This document shows, in pieces, positions 31,276 to 43,285 of a DNA stretch of 64,000 bases. Numbering within the stretch: position 1 is the stretch's first letter; each line of letters begins with the position of its first letter. The stretch spans positions 133,752,615-133,816,614 of the forward strand of contig OW121848.1 of assembly GCA_933228895.1 (NCBI GenBank), in the 5' to 3' direction. This DNA is from Platycnemis pennipes (taxonomy: Eukaryota; Arthropoda; Insecta; Odonata; Platycnemididae). The notes under the pieces were generated by a model that was given only the letters and a program-made list of their open reading frames with translations, was not told the origin of the DNA and did not search any database. The position numbers and the translations under genes are program-made.

Positions 31276-32120
31276 TATAAGAAGCCAGCCGCGGTAGCAA
31301 GGTCGGTCTCCTGCTCGCCATAAAACTGTAAGGTCAAAAATGTGGTTGACTTAGACCGAAAGTGTGTGTACAGACTGTTGAGGCTTCATCTCATCCTCAG
31401 ATTAAATTGAGCGTTGAAATTTCCTATGAGCATTGAAATGTTCATGACATCAATTCTCTGATCGGAATTCGAACTCGTGATCGTAGGTTCCCAGATCTGT
31501 AAGTTGTCGAAATGGCTGTCATGACCGGTAAAATAACAGCAATGATGACTGGTAAAATACAGCATTGGAAACGGATAAAATGAGGAATATAGGGAGAGGA
31601 GTATGACTAAAATAACCAGTTGAGAGAAGTAAATGTGGGTGGATAAAGTTTGGCATACGTATATAAAAGAATAATCAAAAACGTTATGTTAAAGAATAAT
31701 AAAGAGAGCCACAGAGAGGAGAATTGAACACAAGCGCAGAGGAGAATGAATAAAAACATCATTTTCGTACGGAATCAATGCCATCCATTAAAAATTAGTC
31801 AGCATAGGTAAAAAGGGCATAAAATCATTAGAATAACGTACTTAGAGCCGGAAATACAATCTTGGAAGTAAGGAAACACTTCATTAGAATTTATATATGG
31901 TGCATGCTTCTTTATAGTAGTAGGGAGGTATGGAAGATTACAGCAGCAGAAAAGTCAAGGCTGGTAGCACTCGTAATGTGGAGCCACAACAAAATTATGA
32001 TGAGGATTAAATTGATTGAGTATTTGACAAACGAATAAGTCCTCAGTAGTTTGGGGGAAAGAGAAGAAATCTGATGAAAAATTCAAAAAGAGTGTGGAGC
32101 AACCTAATAGGCCATATTCT
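31276..32120. other. Spacer, no gene
   Basis: AT-rich. Weak tRNA-like words (CCGCGGTAGCAAGGTCGG near 31290; GGAATTCGAACTC near 31464) hint at decayed SINE pieces, but no boundaries can be set. Confidence 0.45.
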
Positions 32121-32121
32121 A

Positions 32122-32492
32122 AAATATGTTGGTAATGGTAATTCGATGGAGGCGACAGACATTTAAGGTCGTGTATGCCATTTAGGGTAGGTGCGTTATT
32201 AGATGTGGGTGGGAATTTTTCTAGGTGAAGAGGAAAGGAGAAGAGAAACACGGCATTAGCGTCGGCATTTGCATTAGTCTGCTCATCAAGAAAGGCGCCA
32301 CGGGGTCCACATGTCTAACGTCCCATCCGTAGGACGGAATACTGAACTCTAAGGGCTCTCCACCCCCTCCACACAACAATCAAGTGGGCACAGGTTTACC
32401 ATTAAAAAATCTGCCCCAGCCACGATTCAAATCCTAGACCTCGTAATTGGAGGCCAGTGCTCTAGCCCCTTATACTAACCCGATCCCAAACG
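32122..32492 (-). mobile_element. SINE-A, full-length minus-strand copy
   Basis: The reverse complement begins GGGATCGGGTTAGTATAAGG, with A-box-like GGCTAGAGCACTGG and B-box-like GGATTTGAATC. It continues with CGGATGGGACGTTAGAC and ends with CTGTCGCCTCC. It retains the tRNA-like head and 3' tail and is one of the most complete copies. Confidence 0.8.
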
Positions 32493-32588
32493 CCATATGG
32501 TCTGATGGACACAACCTTCGAGGGTGAAGTAAAAGGGAAGGTTGTCAATGGCAGGCCTCGTATGAGATATAGATTATAGATAAACTTC

Positions 32589-32749
32589 TTGATCTCTGCA
32601 TTGTTTCGGATTTTCTTCCGCGTCAGTTGGCTACTAGACAACAGTTTTGCTGACTCTCCTGTCAGTGTCTTGTCAGTGTCAGGTCGAAGGTGTTGTCTGC
32701 GTACTAGCCAACTGACGCGGAAGAAAACCCGAAACAATGCTGAGATCAA
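32589..32749. mobile_element. Foldback element, 58-bp arms
   Basis: Arms 32589-32645 and 32691-32749 are inverted: TTGATCTC(T/A)GCATTGTTTC, then TTTTCTTCCGCGTCAGTTGG. The central 45 bp carries CTGTCAGTGTC/TTGTCAGTGTC direct repeats. No ORF, no clear target duplication. Confidence 0.8.
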
Positions 32750-33285
32750 ACCATCACCGCGGGAACCTCCGTTCTAACAGATAAACGTCTTTATTACTTA
32801 AAGTCCCTTGCTTCATCTAACCCCACTTCAACACATCGAACATGATATACATGATAAGAATTGTTATACTTACTCGGAAATGATATAAAATTAAATAATA
32901 AGATAAGGGAATATCAACTATATACAGATGACTACGTCAAAGATATGTGTAAAAGTTGTGTACTTTTGTGAGATTAAACGTGAGGATATACGCTGATGTG
33001 GATGACGTGGATGTTTTTTGGAGATTCTTTGGCGTCGTCGCACACATCAAACGATAGTGGGTAGTAAAAGTTGAAACGAACGGTCGTACTAAACTCACAT
33101 TCAACTAAATTCACATCTGCATGTGCTAGCCATGTGCACCTATACTAAACGCGAATACGCATAATAACTTTTTTCGCTCATAAATTGAGGAATGAGGATA
33201 ATAGACTAGTTTCAACCATCACAGATAATAACATAATTACATTGTAATGATTATACGGATAAAAATATTTAGATGAATGTCATTA
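32750..33285. other. Spacer, no gene
   Basis: AT-rich; nothing recognised. Confidence 0.6.
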
Positions 33286-33287
33286 TT

Positions 33288-33462
33288 ACCAAAACTCCCT
33301 TTATTACTATGAAGATATTAACCATCTAGATGCACGTGGCTCTAATTTCTAACATGTTTCCATGTAGGAACCTGGTTCCATGTCAATAGTGCATGTTTGG
33401 CGATCTTTACCTCTTGCCACACACCCTCGCGGTGGCTTGCCGGGTATTGCGTGGATGTAGAT
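33288..33462 (+). repeat. Rep-B, interspersed repeat
   Basis: It contains CCCTTTATTACTATGAAGAT, ACCATCTAGATGCACGTGGC, ATGTCAATAGTGCATGTTTG, CACACCCTCGCGGTGGCTTG and a GCGTGGATGTAGATG end. The same order is found at 42893-43285 (split by a SINE), and shorter pieces at 50598-50656, about 6645 and 62835-62885. Non-coding; class unknown. The name is mine. Confidence 0.75.
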
Positions 33463-35758
33463 GTCACCTTTCTTTCCAATCCTACAGCTTCCAGAATCAA
33501 CGCAACGTGAATTACCCCGGGGAGAGAGAGGCGGGTAGGGAATATTTGAAAGGAGTAACCCAATGCAGCACAAAATCATGTCAGGAGTCTTTAAACTGTG
33601 GCACGGCTTGCAGATACGTAAAAAAAGTTGACTACTATGTTTGTTCGCAAGACCTAACTCTAGATGAGGAAGGCGATTCGATCGAATCTCTCAATACCTG
33701 CAAATAATCAATTAGATGGGTGGCTTGTCGGAATTTGCACCAGCAAGTAAATTCTCATCAAGCCTAGAGAAAATATTGAAGTTTTATTAGGTAAAGCTTA
33801 ATTCAAAGATGCGACTATGCTTTAACTATGAGGCTTAATGAAGATTTTTTATTCTACACCTCTTTTGCAGAAATGTAGTTTTAGAATTAAGAAATTATAA
33901 ATTTTTAAACTCATAATCAGTATGCTGCCATTTATATTGGGATCTTAGTTAATTTCTTCCTGAATATATTCAACAAGTAATGGATAATGTAAAAGAGAAG
34001 AGTTATATAAAATGAAGTGATTATTTGTCAGGAGAGCCGAAGAGAGAACTCAGTCTAACCAGAATTCGGGTTTTAATTAAAGTATGATGGTGATGAATAG
34101 GCATGTGTAATTGGTTAAACATGTTTTATTCGATAAAATTACCTTTTATAAAAAGTTAAAAAGTGATTATACCTGACGTCAACGTTGGTATCTAGCGCGC
34201 TATCTACTTCAATCCCGCTAAACCCTTCTTTTCTTTCCCATATCATTAACCCTCAAAACATAATCTACGCTCTACTTCCATCTGAAAATACCACGTATCT
34301 GAGCTATCCCCCTGCAACCAATGGCTTATAGAAATGGACTCTAGTCGTTGAAGACGGTAGTCCAGGTCACTCATACTCTTCAGACGGCACCAGACTCCGG
34401 CACTGCCCCGCAGTCAACGTCGCACTTCCCCGATCCATAATTCCGCCCGTTTCTCCCTTCCCCAATTTCGCTCCTTCACCCTCCGGTGAAGTCCACCCGA
34501 AATCCATCCACCCCAAACCCCTCTCTTCACACACCTTCCAGGTAGAAGGGATCATCTGCGCGTGGTGTTCTGCCCACCCCTTGAGTAGCGGGCCGCTGAC
34601 ACTGTACAGGGTTCGTCCCGGTGTAGGATGACCGACGGGGGAGGCAAAACGCTACGGTGGCGTGTGTGGGTGGGATCCGGGCTTTTCTAGAGGAAAGACA
34701 ATACGCTGTCCTCTCTCTCTCTCTTCTGGATCGTGCGGGCTGCCGGCCCTCGTCACAGAGTCTGGGGGGATTTCAGGGGCGGCTGTAGGCGAGGAGGTGG
34801 CGCGGCAAATTAGTGCGGGCGGGCATAAGGGGTCGGGTCTCGACGAGCGTGTGCCTGTCTCCATGAGAGGGTGGGTTGCGAGTCGATCGGTCGCCCCAGC
34901 CAATTCAAAGCTTGTTTTGTTCCTCCTCTGCCACCTTTCGAATTTTACATCCTGCTGGTGCTATTAGGTGGGGCCAGGGAGTGTAGAAGACTGCACTCCC
35001 TGGTCTCACCTTATGTGTTTGACGCAGCTCTGCATTTGGTTCTCCTTTCAGTTAAGGAGGTTGATCCGAAAAGGGTAATTCATGTCATTTTTTTTATATT
35101 TTCAGCACTTATAGAACCAAAGTTCCTCTTTCTAATAAAGTAAAGATAATTATACCAACCCACACTCCTTTTTTCACAAATTGCATTTAAAATTACATAA
35201 GATTAACGGCGAGAATGGCCATCACATGGGAATGTAACGTTAAAAATACCATATTGACATGTAATTTTTGCAAAAAAACATATTTTATGCGTACTTTTAC
35301 AAGGAATAAAAGTACACGAAAAAAAGCTATCACCCCACCGTATTTTTCGCTAAATCCACCAATTTCTGCGCTTATATCAGACGAAATGCGTTAGTTGACT
35401 TCAAGTGGCGCTGCGGTCGCTGTAGCCAAAATGGTTGGCGTATGAATAATATCATTACTAATGAGATATTAAAGAATATTTCAAGAAATATTATATCAAT
35501 ACGTTTGATAGTAATATTCTGGTGTTATACATTAGTAAAATCATTGAGTACAAGAATTTATTTCTGTAAAGTAAATGCTGAATTGACTCCATCGTGGAGC
35601 TGATTAAAATTATCATAAAAAATAAATCCTTCGACTTTCCATCGTATTTCTTGTGATATTTATGACTTTCAATAGCTTAGGTAATTTTCTTTGTTAAGTA
35701 AGGATCACTTAGCAGGCATATACTCGCACTTAAATTAATAAGATTCCGCCAGTTTACC
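33463..35758. other. Intergenic with a GC-rich island, a small hairpin and an RTE-like tail
   Basis: A GC-rich patch occupies 34350-34910. A perfect short hairpin CCAGGGAGTGTAG...CTGCACTCCCTGG lies at about 34975-35005. Close after it, 35020-35080 carries the TTTGACGCAGCTCTGCATTT motif of RTE-like 3' tails (minus). No gene recognised. Confidence 0.5.
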
Positions 35759-35759
35759 A

Positions 35760-35925
35760 ACCATTCCGACGGTAAAGTACTGAATTTAGAGTGGTGATCT
35801 CCATACGGTACTCTGGTAGCGGCCGATATTCCATTTAAAATTTCTCTGTCACTGCCGAGATTTAAACTGGAATCCTCGGATGGTTAGCTAGTTACTCTTG
35901 CAACCACACCACCTACCCTACAATT
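35760..35925 (-). mobile_element. SINE-A fragment
   Basis: Decayed minus-strand SINE-A: CCATTCCGACGGTAAAGTAC, a TAGAGTGGTGATCTCC block, and a tRNA-like head whose B-box reads GAGATTTAAACTGG. The 3' half is missing. Confidence 0.6.
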
Positions 35926-36129
35926 TCACATTTTTTCGTGATGGTACCATATCAACATTAGATATCGTATTCTGCATTCAATGATATATTTTTTACATCC
36001 CCTGCGCCTGGATGCTAGATTCTATCACAGGTTCCCGTTGCCGGGCCATATGTTAACACTTCCCCTCATATCCTTATTCTCTTATTTTTCTCAAAGCTTA
36101 ATGTCTGTACGCATACATCATCATTATCG

Positions 36130-36662
36130 TTATCACTAGTCACCAATCCTAAGATGGGTTTGACGAAGCTCTTCACTTGGCTCTCCTATCAGCTAACATC
36201 TTCATATTTGTAAGATTCTATACGTTTTACATCCTCCATTGGCACCACCTATGCTCCATCCAAAGCGCTTAAAAATTTCAGTGTTCGTATTTGCTATCCA
36301 TGTACCTATTTTTTACCAAAAAAATCACATTATCCTTCTCTAAGTAGGTTTTTTTTGCTGTTAGTTGCCACCGCATCCACGTCATCGTTAATCAGCTATC
36401 CTAAGATTGGTTTGACGCAGTTCTCCTCTGAATTCTGCTATTGGCTAATATCTTCGTAATTGTAAATCTCTTCTCTTTCGCACTCCTCACTACTTACTCT
36501 ATATATCTCATGCGAGACTTCCTTTTGCCATTCTTCCTTTTCACTTGTCCCTCAGTTATTGTCTTTATCAGACTATCATGCCTCGGGATATGACCGATTA
36601 AGTTGTTTTGTCTCCTTTACAAAACTTCTTCTTTTCTCTCACTTTTCTCAGGGTTTCTTCGT
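36130..36662 (-). mobile_element. RTE-like LINE C-terminal fragments
   Basis: The minus strand encodes SDKRRNPEKSERK, NNLIGHIPRHDSLIKTITEG and a RKSRMRYIE-like piece, then ASNQS at the AACCAATCTTAGGAT end. These are the RTE-like C-terminal tail with frameshifts. A second, shorter copy of the 3' end lies to its left (CCAATCCTAAGATGGGTTTG near 36145). Dead. Confidence 0.7.
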
Positions 36663-36689
36663 TTGTCACTTAAATGAATACAAATGAGT

Positions 36690-37012
36690 ATTTTGTTGGT
36701 ATGGTGGGTAGATTACCAAGCCCACTAATCCTATAGTGCGGGGTTCGAACTCTGTCTGTGGTGCATACTTTTCACTGATATACCAGTCCCACTTGACTGA
36801 CGCGTAGACTGTATTACCTCGGGTACAGAACTTCGTCTGTCGGATGTGGACTTTAAACGGCGGTCCTTTTGACGCCATTTTTTATTAGCAGGATATTGCC
36901 AACGCCGGGCTTCGCTCTACCCCTCTCCCGTACCTTGAAAATTTCCACCAATCATCCACAATCTTAAATTGTGCTACTAACCTAAGATGTCGGTTGCCTA
37001 CCCCTAATTTTA
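36690..37012 (+). mobile_element. SINE-A copy
   Basis: Head TGGTATGGTGGGTAGATTAC with B-box GGGTTCGAACTC, body CGTCTGTCGGATGTGGAC, GCCAACGCCGGGCTTCGCTC, and end ATGTCGGTTGCCTACCCC. Diverged but complete in block order. Confidence 0.75.
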
Positions 37013-37489
37013 AACAATGAAAGAATACAATTGAAGTATGTCGTTTCATCCGGAAAATGAATACTTAAGATGAAATTGTGACACCCATGTTGCTTTATTT
37101 CTGTAAAAGTTCTATAAATATACCAAAGGAAGAGAGCAGGTGCTACATAAACGAAGGAAAGGCAGTATCAGATCTTTGCCTACAGACAACCAATGTGAAA
37201 AATCTAGCAAAATTATTATTAAATACAATATGATCTGGGTACGTACTATTAAATGATATTTTATTACGCAATAAGATAATTGTTGTGTGTTAAGCATGCA
37301 CAATCAAAGTACGGCTAAACAATTAGATGTAAAGAGGGTCCACATACCAATAGGAATTGTAGTATAGATAGACCCAAACCCATAAATGATTCAAAAAGGG
37401 TAGGTGGTTTTTGCTATGGAAGTATAATGTTTTTGAATACAAGAAGAATGTCGCGAAATATGAGCTGCTCATTAGCCTACACACCATTG

Positions 37490-37605
37490 AAATGGGCTTG
37501 GAGATCCAGTGTTTAACGCCTCATCCAAAGGGTGGTAAAGTAAGCATTATAGTTCTCTCCCCGTGGAACTCAATTATAAGTTGAGATTCTACTGAATAAA
37601 AACCT
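37490..37605 (-). mobile_element. SINE-A fragment
   Basis: Minus-strand internal piece: GGAGATCCAGTGTTTAACGC followed by CTCATCCAAAGGG and TTCTCTCCCCGTGGAA, matching the middle of SINE-A in reverse. Confidence 0.5.
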
Positions 37606-37609
37606 CTAT

Positions 37610-38900
37610 TAAATATTTATCTAATTAATACACTGCAATCTACCACAAGGTTGTGCAATGGGGGGAACTATGACCACACTTTCATTTTAAATCAGAAGAG
37701 AATTTAATTACTCTTACTATCTTGCATGTACTACCCACAAGAAACCGTGAGATACGATTTAATTGTAAATTTATCACTATAAAGTTACGTAATTATGTGA
37801 TTGGTGAGTCATTTTGTTTAACATATTAATTATATTTTGATTCCCGAAGAGTGTATAGTATACAGTTAGTATGTTAAACAAGAACATGTTAAAAAAATTA
37901 CTACCTACTGTAAATTGAACCCTGGACTTCAAGGTGGAAACCCTCCCGCAATCTCTTTTAGAGATCAATCCGATTCAAGATGAAGAAGACAGGTTGAGAG
38001 AGAGATAGAGAGGGATGTAAATAAAAAGAGAGAGAGATGCAGATAGACGGACATCACTTTTACGAATTCCCTCCCACATGCCCGGGGAATAAGGGAACAG
38101 CGACGATTACATCTGTCCGTGCCTCCCGCCCGGGCGCTGATACCCCTCCCCCCGCCCTTCAAAAGGATAAATGCCTCGCTGTCGCGCCGGAAACAAATCC
38201 ACAAGTGGCGGGGGAGGGATCGGGAAGGGGGTGCCGGGAGATCGCGTGCCCATCTCCAGGCCGACTTTTGCACCAATCTCCCACCGCCAACCCTTCCCTC
38301 ACAGGCGCCCGAACTAAAGAGAGAGAGGGAGAGCATTCAAGTCTCCCACCCTTCCTCCCCCGGTGGAGAGCGTCAGACCAACCTTGGCTCGAAAATCCGA
38401 TTCAATGCACTCCGGAAATGCATCTCATGGCCACGGGAGGAGAAATGGATACCTCCCCGGCTGGGGAGGAGGGGCATGCCGAGCTGGGAGGGTTGTGGGA
38501 GAGGGAGAAGGTTTGGGGTGGGCAGGTGCATGACGGGAGAAAGCGGACAGACTGCAACAGAAGGCCGTAAAACCGCGGTCAAGCCACTCGACCCCTTCGA
38601 AAACCGCCTCGTCTCCCAGGCCGCATTTCCACCCTCCCTTTTGTGCGATTCTATCCTCTCCTTCTCCCCGTTCCTCTTCATCCCGCCACTCTCTTCCTTT
38701 GTCGCCTTATCATCTCTTCTTGATCCGAGCCATCATACGCAAATGTGAGGCTGCACATTGAACATTTGTTCATCATCGTCATTTACCTTCCAAATATCTT
38801 TACACACCTAAACTACGGCCCTAGATCCTTCCCTAGTCGTTCATAGCTCAGTTACATCCTGGTACTATTTTATAACTATTTTTCCTCTCAACTATCATCA
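37610..38900. other. Spacer with a GC-rich island, no gene
   Basis: About 38000-38750 is GC-rich, beginning with a GA-rich run (37995-38035). Overlapping frames up to 209 codons on the plus strand and 123 codons on the minus strand are compositional and lack any domain. Confidence 0.55.
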
Positions 38901-38904
38901 GCAC

Positions 38905-39160
38905 AACTCATCGATCCTAAGATTGAATTAACACAGCTCTCCACTCTATTCCCCTATCCGATAACCTCATTATTTGAACAAAATCCTTACTTTAGTGCCA
39001 TTCACAACTTCCTCCATAAAACGTCATATCATCTTTACTTCATAGGCTTCATCAAACTTCTCTTAACTTCCATTCTTCTAAGAATTTCTTCGTCTGTCAT
39101 TCTGTTGATCCATTTTATCTTCCTTATTCTTCTTTAACATCACTATTCAAATATCTCCAG
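38905..39160 (-). mobile_element. RTE-like LINE 3' remnant
   Basis: CGATCCTAAGATTGAATTAA and CACAGCTCTCCACTC match the reversed 3' end of the RTE-like family. The next 200 bp is T/C-rich with faint tail similarity. Very decayed. Confidence 0.4.
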
Positions 39161-42100
39161 TCATATCGAAGCTAGGTTTTTCAACTGTTAATAGCCTTAG
39201 TTTGGTAGAGTTCCCTCTTTGCCTGGATCATTCTAGAGACTATTACTTTCTTGCTTGGTGGATTGTATCGAATTCACATGATTCTTTTCCATCGTCGTCT
39301 ACTACACGTATGCATTATCTCCTCGTTTCTTCTACACTTGTCTCCTGTGTATTTTTTTATGCTATGCACCAAGTTTATCTCCATTATCCTTTGCAACACC
39401 AGTCTTCTAAGCATTATCATTTTGAATAAAATATGTATTGCGAAGAGGAAGCTGTTGGGAGAAATTACAAGGGGCAGAAAATATGCATAGAGAAAGTATT
39501 GTAAGATGATTGAAAGCCAAATACTGCCTTTGAGGGAAATAATGGTGAACAAGAGGGTTGGTAGAGGAAATAAATCAGAATTATGAACAGAATAAAAGTA
39601 TTCAATATGTATATCGTACCAGAAGAGAAATTTGGACAGTGTAGTGTTGGTGGTCCGGGAAATGAATTAATGTTCGGAAGTGAGTTATTCTTTTGTTTTT
39701 CCACATGACGTGGAATAACTTTTACTGAATTCTCCTATTTTTATAGCACTCACGAGCTCCTCTTTCGTCAAACTATTTCTCCTCTGATATTAGCACACTT
39801 CATCTCTTCACTCCATTCATAATGCCATTGATTTTGCCTTTTCACTTTGTGTTACTGTTATCCGCCACTACTTCGACCACCAACGTGTCCTGATTGTCAC
39901 CATAACCATCACCCTATGAAGCCTCCTATCACATTTCCACCAAATGTAAGGCACTTCTGCTTCATTTTCCATCCCATTGAATTTTCTTCATCCTTCGTCA
40001 GACACAAATCTCAAAGAGTGACTAAACTATCACTCGTATCTCCTCCCAATATTGCCCAGACTTAACAATCACATGGCGCCTATGCGCCAGGTTTTTATGA
40101 AATTTAATTTGACAACCACACTTTATTGTACCGGTCACACGTTAAATGGATATGTGAAAGGACATAACAAGCTTCAAATTCAATGCGTTATCCTTAATCT
40201 TCTTATGGGTATTTTTTGTCTATAGTTTCTAGACCTTTCTGAAGATTCTAACGTTGAATCTAGCCTCCAGTAAGGAAATGAAATATTGATAGACCCGTGG
40301 GTAAAACCCAAATTTTTTACACAACTATTTATCAACACAATATTTAAATTAATATATAAAGCAAATTATGCAATGTACCAAGTGATTAGATAAAATATTG
40401 TCCATAGTTAATATGATTTTAAAAGTTAAGCTTCAATTTTTTCAAAACAATTTATTTTATGATCCTATTCTCGATATACATTATGAAAAAAAAGAAGTGC
40501 AGATAGTTCAACTGATATGATATGATCAACTGAAACATATTAAAGAGCAACTGATGGACGTCGGGACATTCTATCTCTTCCCGTGGAACAAATATACCCA
40601 ATTAAATATTAAACAGATAAGTAGTACAACTGCGTGAGACGCAAGAGGCATTTCCATTTGTAGTATTTCAAAAGCCAGATTCCTCTTAGTGAGTATGATG
40701 CAGTTTTCATGCCCGTAAATTTTTAATGTATTTAGCTACTTTTATCACCAGTGGGTGACACACAGAATGTAGTGAAAGTAATATATATCTGGATTTCTTA
40801 GAAGGCTGGCATCACGTATTCAGATATCATTACAAATTTTACAGAAAGCAAAAAATAAAGCGTGAATAAATTCATTCAAAATCAACTTTAAATGAAAAAA
40901 ATAAGATTAAAAATACCGAATTGCATTTTAGTATCTAGGGTGATTCCTGAAATAATAATCAAGACCTGACATCTGCCCCTTTCCTTTCAATTCCTCCTTT
41001 CAAGCTGTCTCCTCATCCCCACCTTTATGGCATCCGACGCATTTCCTCCTCGTCCACTTCCATCCCCTTTCATCCCCCTGATACCTCCATTTTCGGCCCC
41101 GCCCACCCATCACATCCCCTCGCACCCGCTCCCACCCCTGGTGCACTCTGCCTCATCTTTACGGCGCCATTAAAAGCCGTCCTCCACGAAGAGCTTTGTG
41201 CTAATTTAACGGCAGTTTTCGCATGCGCTAGGGTGCATTCTCATTTTTTCCCCCTCCACCCAGACTCGTTGTTCCCTCTCTCTCTCCTCCTTGAACCAAG
41301 ACTATTTAATACCCTGCTTTGAGAGGGTGAGTGTCAAGAGGTGAATCATAATTGGCCACTCTAAAATAAAATCATCATCACGCATTCATTCAAATTGAAT
41401 TCTTCTGACTATCGATAAAGGTGCTAGTTGTTTTGGGCCTTAGCCTTTTTATGTAATATAATCTTCTTGTAATTTTTAATTCAGGCAAGGTTTGTTGCCT
41501 GATCTCTTGCGATAGTACAAGCTTTCTTTCCACCTTTTTTTCGGTCTTCTTGGTTCTTCTTTTTTCATCTGGGAAGGTATAGGCAACGACAGTCTAGTTT
41601 AGATATTTAGATATCTTACCTATGATTTCATTTCCCCTTCCACCTATATAGGATTTTTAGCTTTATTATTCTATTTTACACTTCTCTCCTTTTTAAAACT
41701 CCTTTTACTACCTATTAATGATTCCCCTAGATTATTATAAACACATTCATTTCTGTTGTATCAATCTGTTGCTTCGTTCTTGACGTTCACTCTCAGTTTC
41801 TGCGGACGAAGTACCTACTTATTGGTATTATTGATGATTTGCAAATTCTTATCTTAGTGTCCCGTATTATTTTTTTTTGTTCCATACGTTATTGGTGGAA
41901 CAGTCAGAAGTTCTATTTGCTGCAAAGGCGCGGCTCCTAAGAAAACTGCCCGCCTCCTAAAAAAACGGGCCCGAATTTTTTTACGGATAGGAGGGAGAAG
42001 AGACTAAAATTTCGCTAAAAGAGCATATGTAGGTGTGAGAATATGTGTTTATGAGTATAAGTTAACGATGAGTAACTTGTGGCGGCTGAGGAATCTCAGT

Positions 42101-42325
42101 TAGTTAGACATCGAAAATTATATTATTTGCATATGTTTTCACAAAAAGCAAGAAAGGGTGCAATAATAGTAAAGTAGATTATATATCGGTAGAATTCCAG
42201 GTAGAGATGAATTGGTACTATAATACGTGCATAAATCCGCAACTACAGCCCTGAATCTTGTCCAACGTATGCACATGGAGAGGCCAAGATATTTTCATGC
42301 AAGTAAATTCCGGCATTTAGGATTT
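39161..42325. other. Long AT-rich spacer, no gene
   Basis: No domain, RNA gene or recurring repeat. A pyrimidine-rich stretch lies at 40980-41300. Confidence 0.55.
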
Positions 42326-42329
42326 TTGG

Positions 42330-42575
42330 CCACTTAAATATCGGTGGAAACTTTTCTGGAAACAAATGAAGGGAAGTGACAAAACGAGCGTCGCCATCAG
42401 CATAATCTTAATAAAAGATGCCAAGGGATCCACAATCTGACGTCCTATCCGACGGACGGAGTACTGTACCGAATTTCAAATGGGGTGCGTCACACATCAA
42501 TATAAAATCTCTGTCCCTCCCGGTATTCGAATTAAAACCACATGAATGGAAGGCAGTTCTTTGGGCACTAATTAA
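42330..42575 (-). mobile_element. SINE-A, minus-strand copy
   Basis: It carries CAAGGGATCCACAATCTGAC, CCTATCCGACGGACGGAGTA and, at the right, a tRNA-like head GGTATTCGAATTAAAACC in reverse. Both ends are diverged. Confidence 0.65.
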
Positions 42576-42892
42576 ACTTGACCCTCAAAATATCAAGATG
42601 TTAAAATGTACTACGATAGTGTAGAAGAAGTTTGGCAATCATTATCAGGACGTAGGTTGAATTACAGATTTAATCTATTGCAGAAAGTTAAGCCGGATAG
42701 CTTTACTGAAGGTGTTAGATAAATATTAAAACACCAGCGTATTACGCTAGATTCGACAAGATAAAAATAATTAGAGAGATTGTCGTACTGATTGATTCAA
42801 AATATCATTTTTTCCCCTGACTATAAGAGAACACAATAGGCAGCATAGCAAAGGGATAGGTTGGTGAAATATTATTAGAATAGTCAGTAGTG

Positions 42893-43285
42893 CATGGTGC
42901 ATGTATTACAACCGATCCCTTTATTATTATGTAGATACTAACCATCTAGCTGCATGTAACTCTATTATCTAGAATGTTTCCATGCAGTAGCTTGTTTGTA
43001 GGATAATTAAAGTCTGCCGCGTGAACGGCGGTGAAATTCACATTAATTGCCATGAGAAATAATTCGCCTGGACCGGGAATCGAACCACGGACCTTTCGCT
43101 TTGGCCACAGACCTAGCCAAAGGTCCGTGATTCGATTCCCGGTCCAGGTGAATTATTTCTCATGGCAATTAATGCTAATCAGTAGCTTGTTTGCATGTCA
43201 ATAGTGCATGTTTGGTGATCTTCATTCCCTGCCACACACCCTCGTGGTGGCTTGCAGGGATTTGCATAGACGTAGATGCTCAACG
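42893..43285 (+). repeat. Rep-B copy interrupted by a nested SINE
   Basis: Blocks CCCTTTATTATTATGTAGAT, ACCATCTAGCTGCATG and CAGTAGCTTGTTTG lie left of the insertion. GCATGTCAATAGTGCATGTT, CACACCCTCGTGGTGGCTTG and GCATAGACGTAGATG lie right of it. Removing 42999-43179 and one 14-bp duplicate restores the order of the copy at 33288. Confidence 0.85.
42999..43179. mobile_element. Inverted SINE pair flanked by a 14-bp target duplication
   Basis: The 181-bp insert is flanked by perfect CAGTAGCTTGTTTG at 42985-42998 and 43180-43193. It is a head-to-head palindrome: the arms 43042-43105 and 43113-43173 each hold a tRNA B-box (GGTCCGTGGTTCGATTCCCG in the minus reading, GATTCGATTCCCGG in the plus reading) followed by TCCAGG and TTATTTCTCATGGCAATTAA. 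The minus-strand half also keeps a 43-bp 3' extension (43041 to 42999) ending TTTAATTATCC. A tRNA-derived SINE family distinct from SINE-A. Confidence 0.9.

Noticed and set aside
38037..38748. 177- and 209-codon frames
   Set aside because: Overlapping in two phases across low-complexity GC-rich DNA; no homology recognised.
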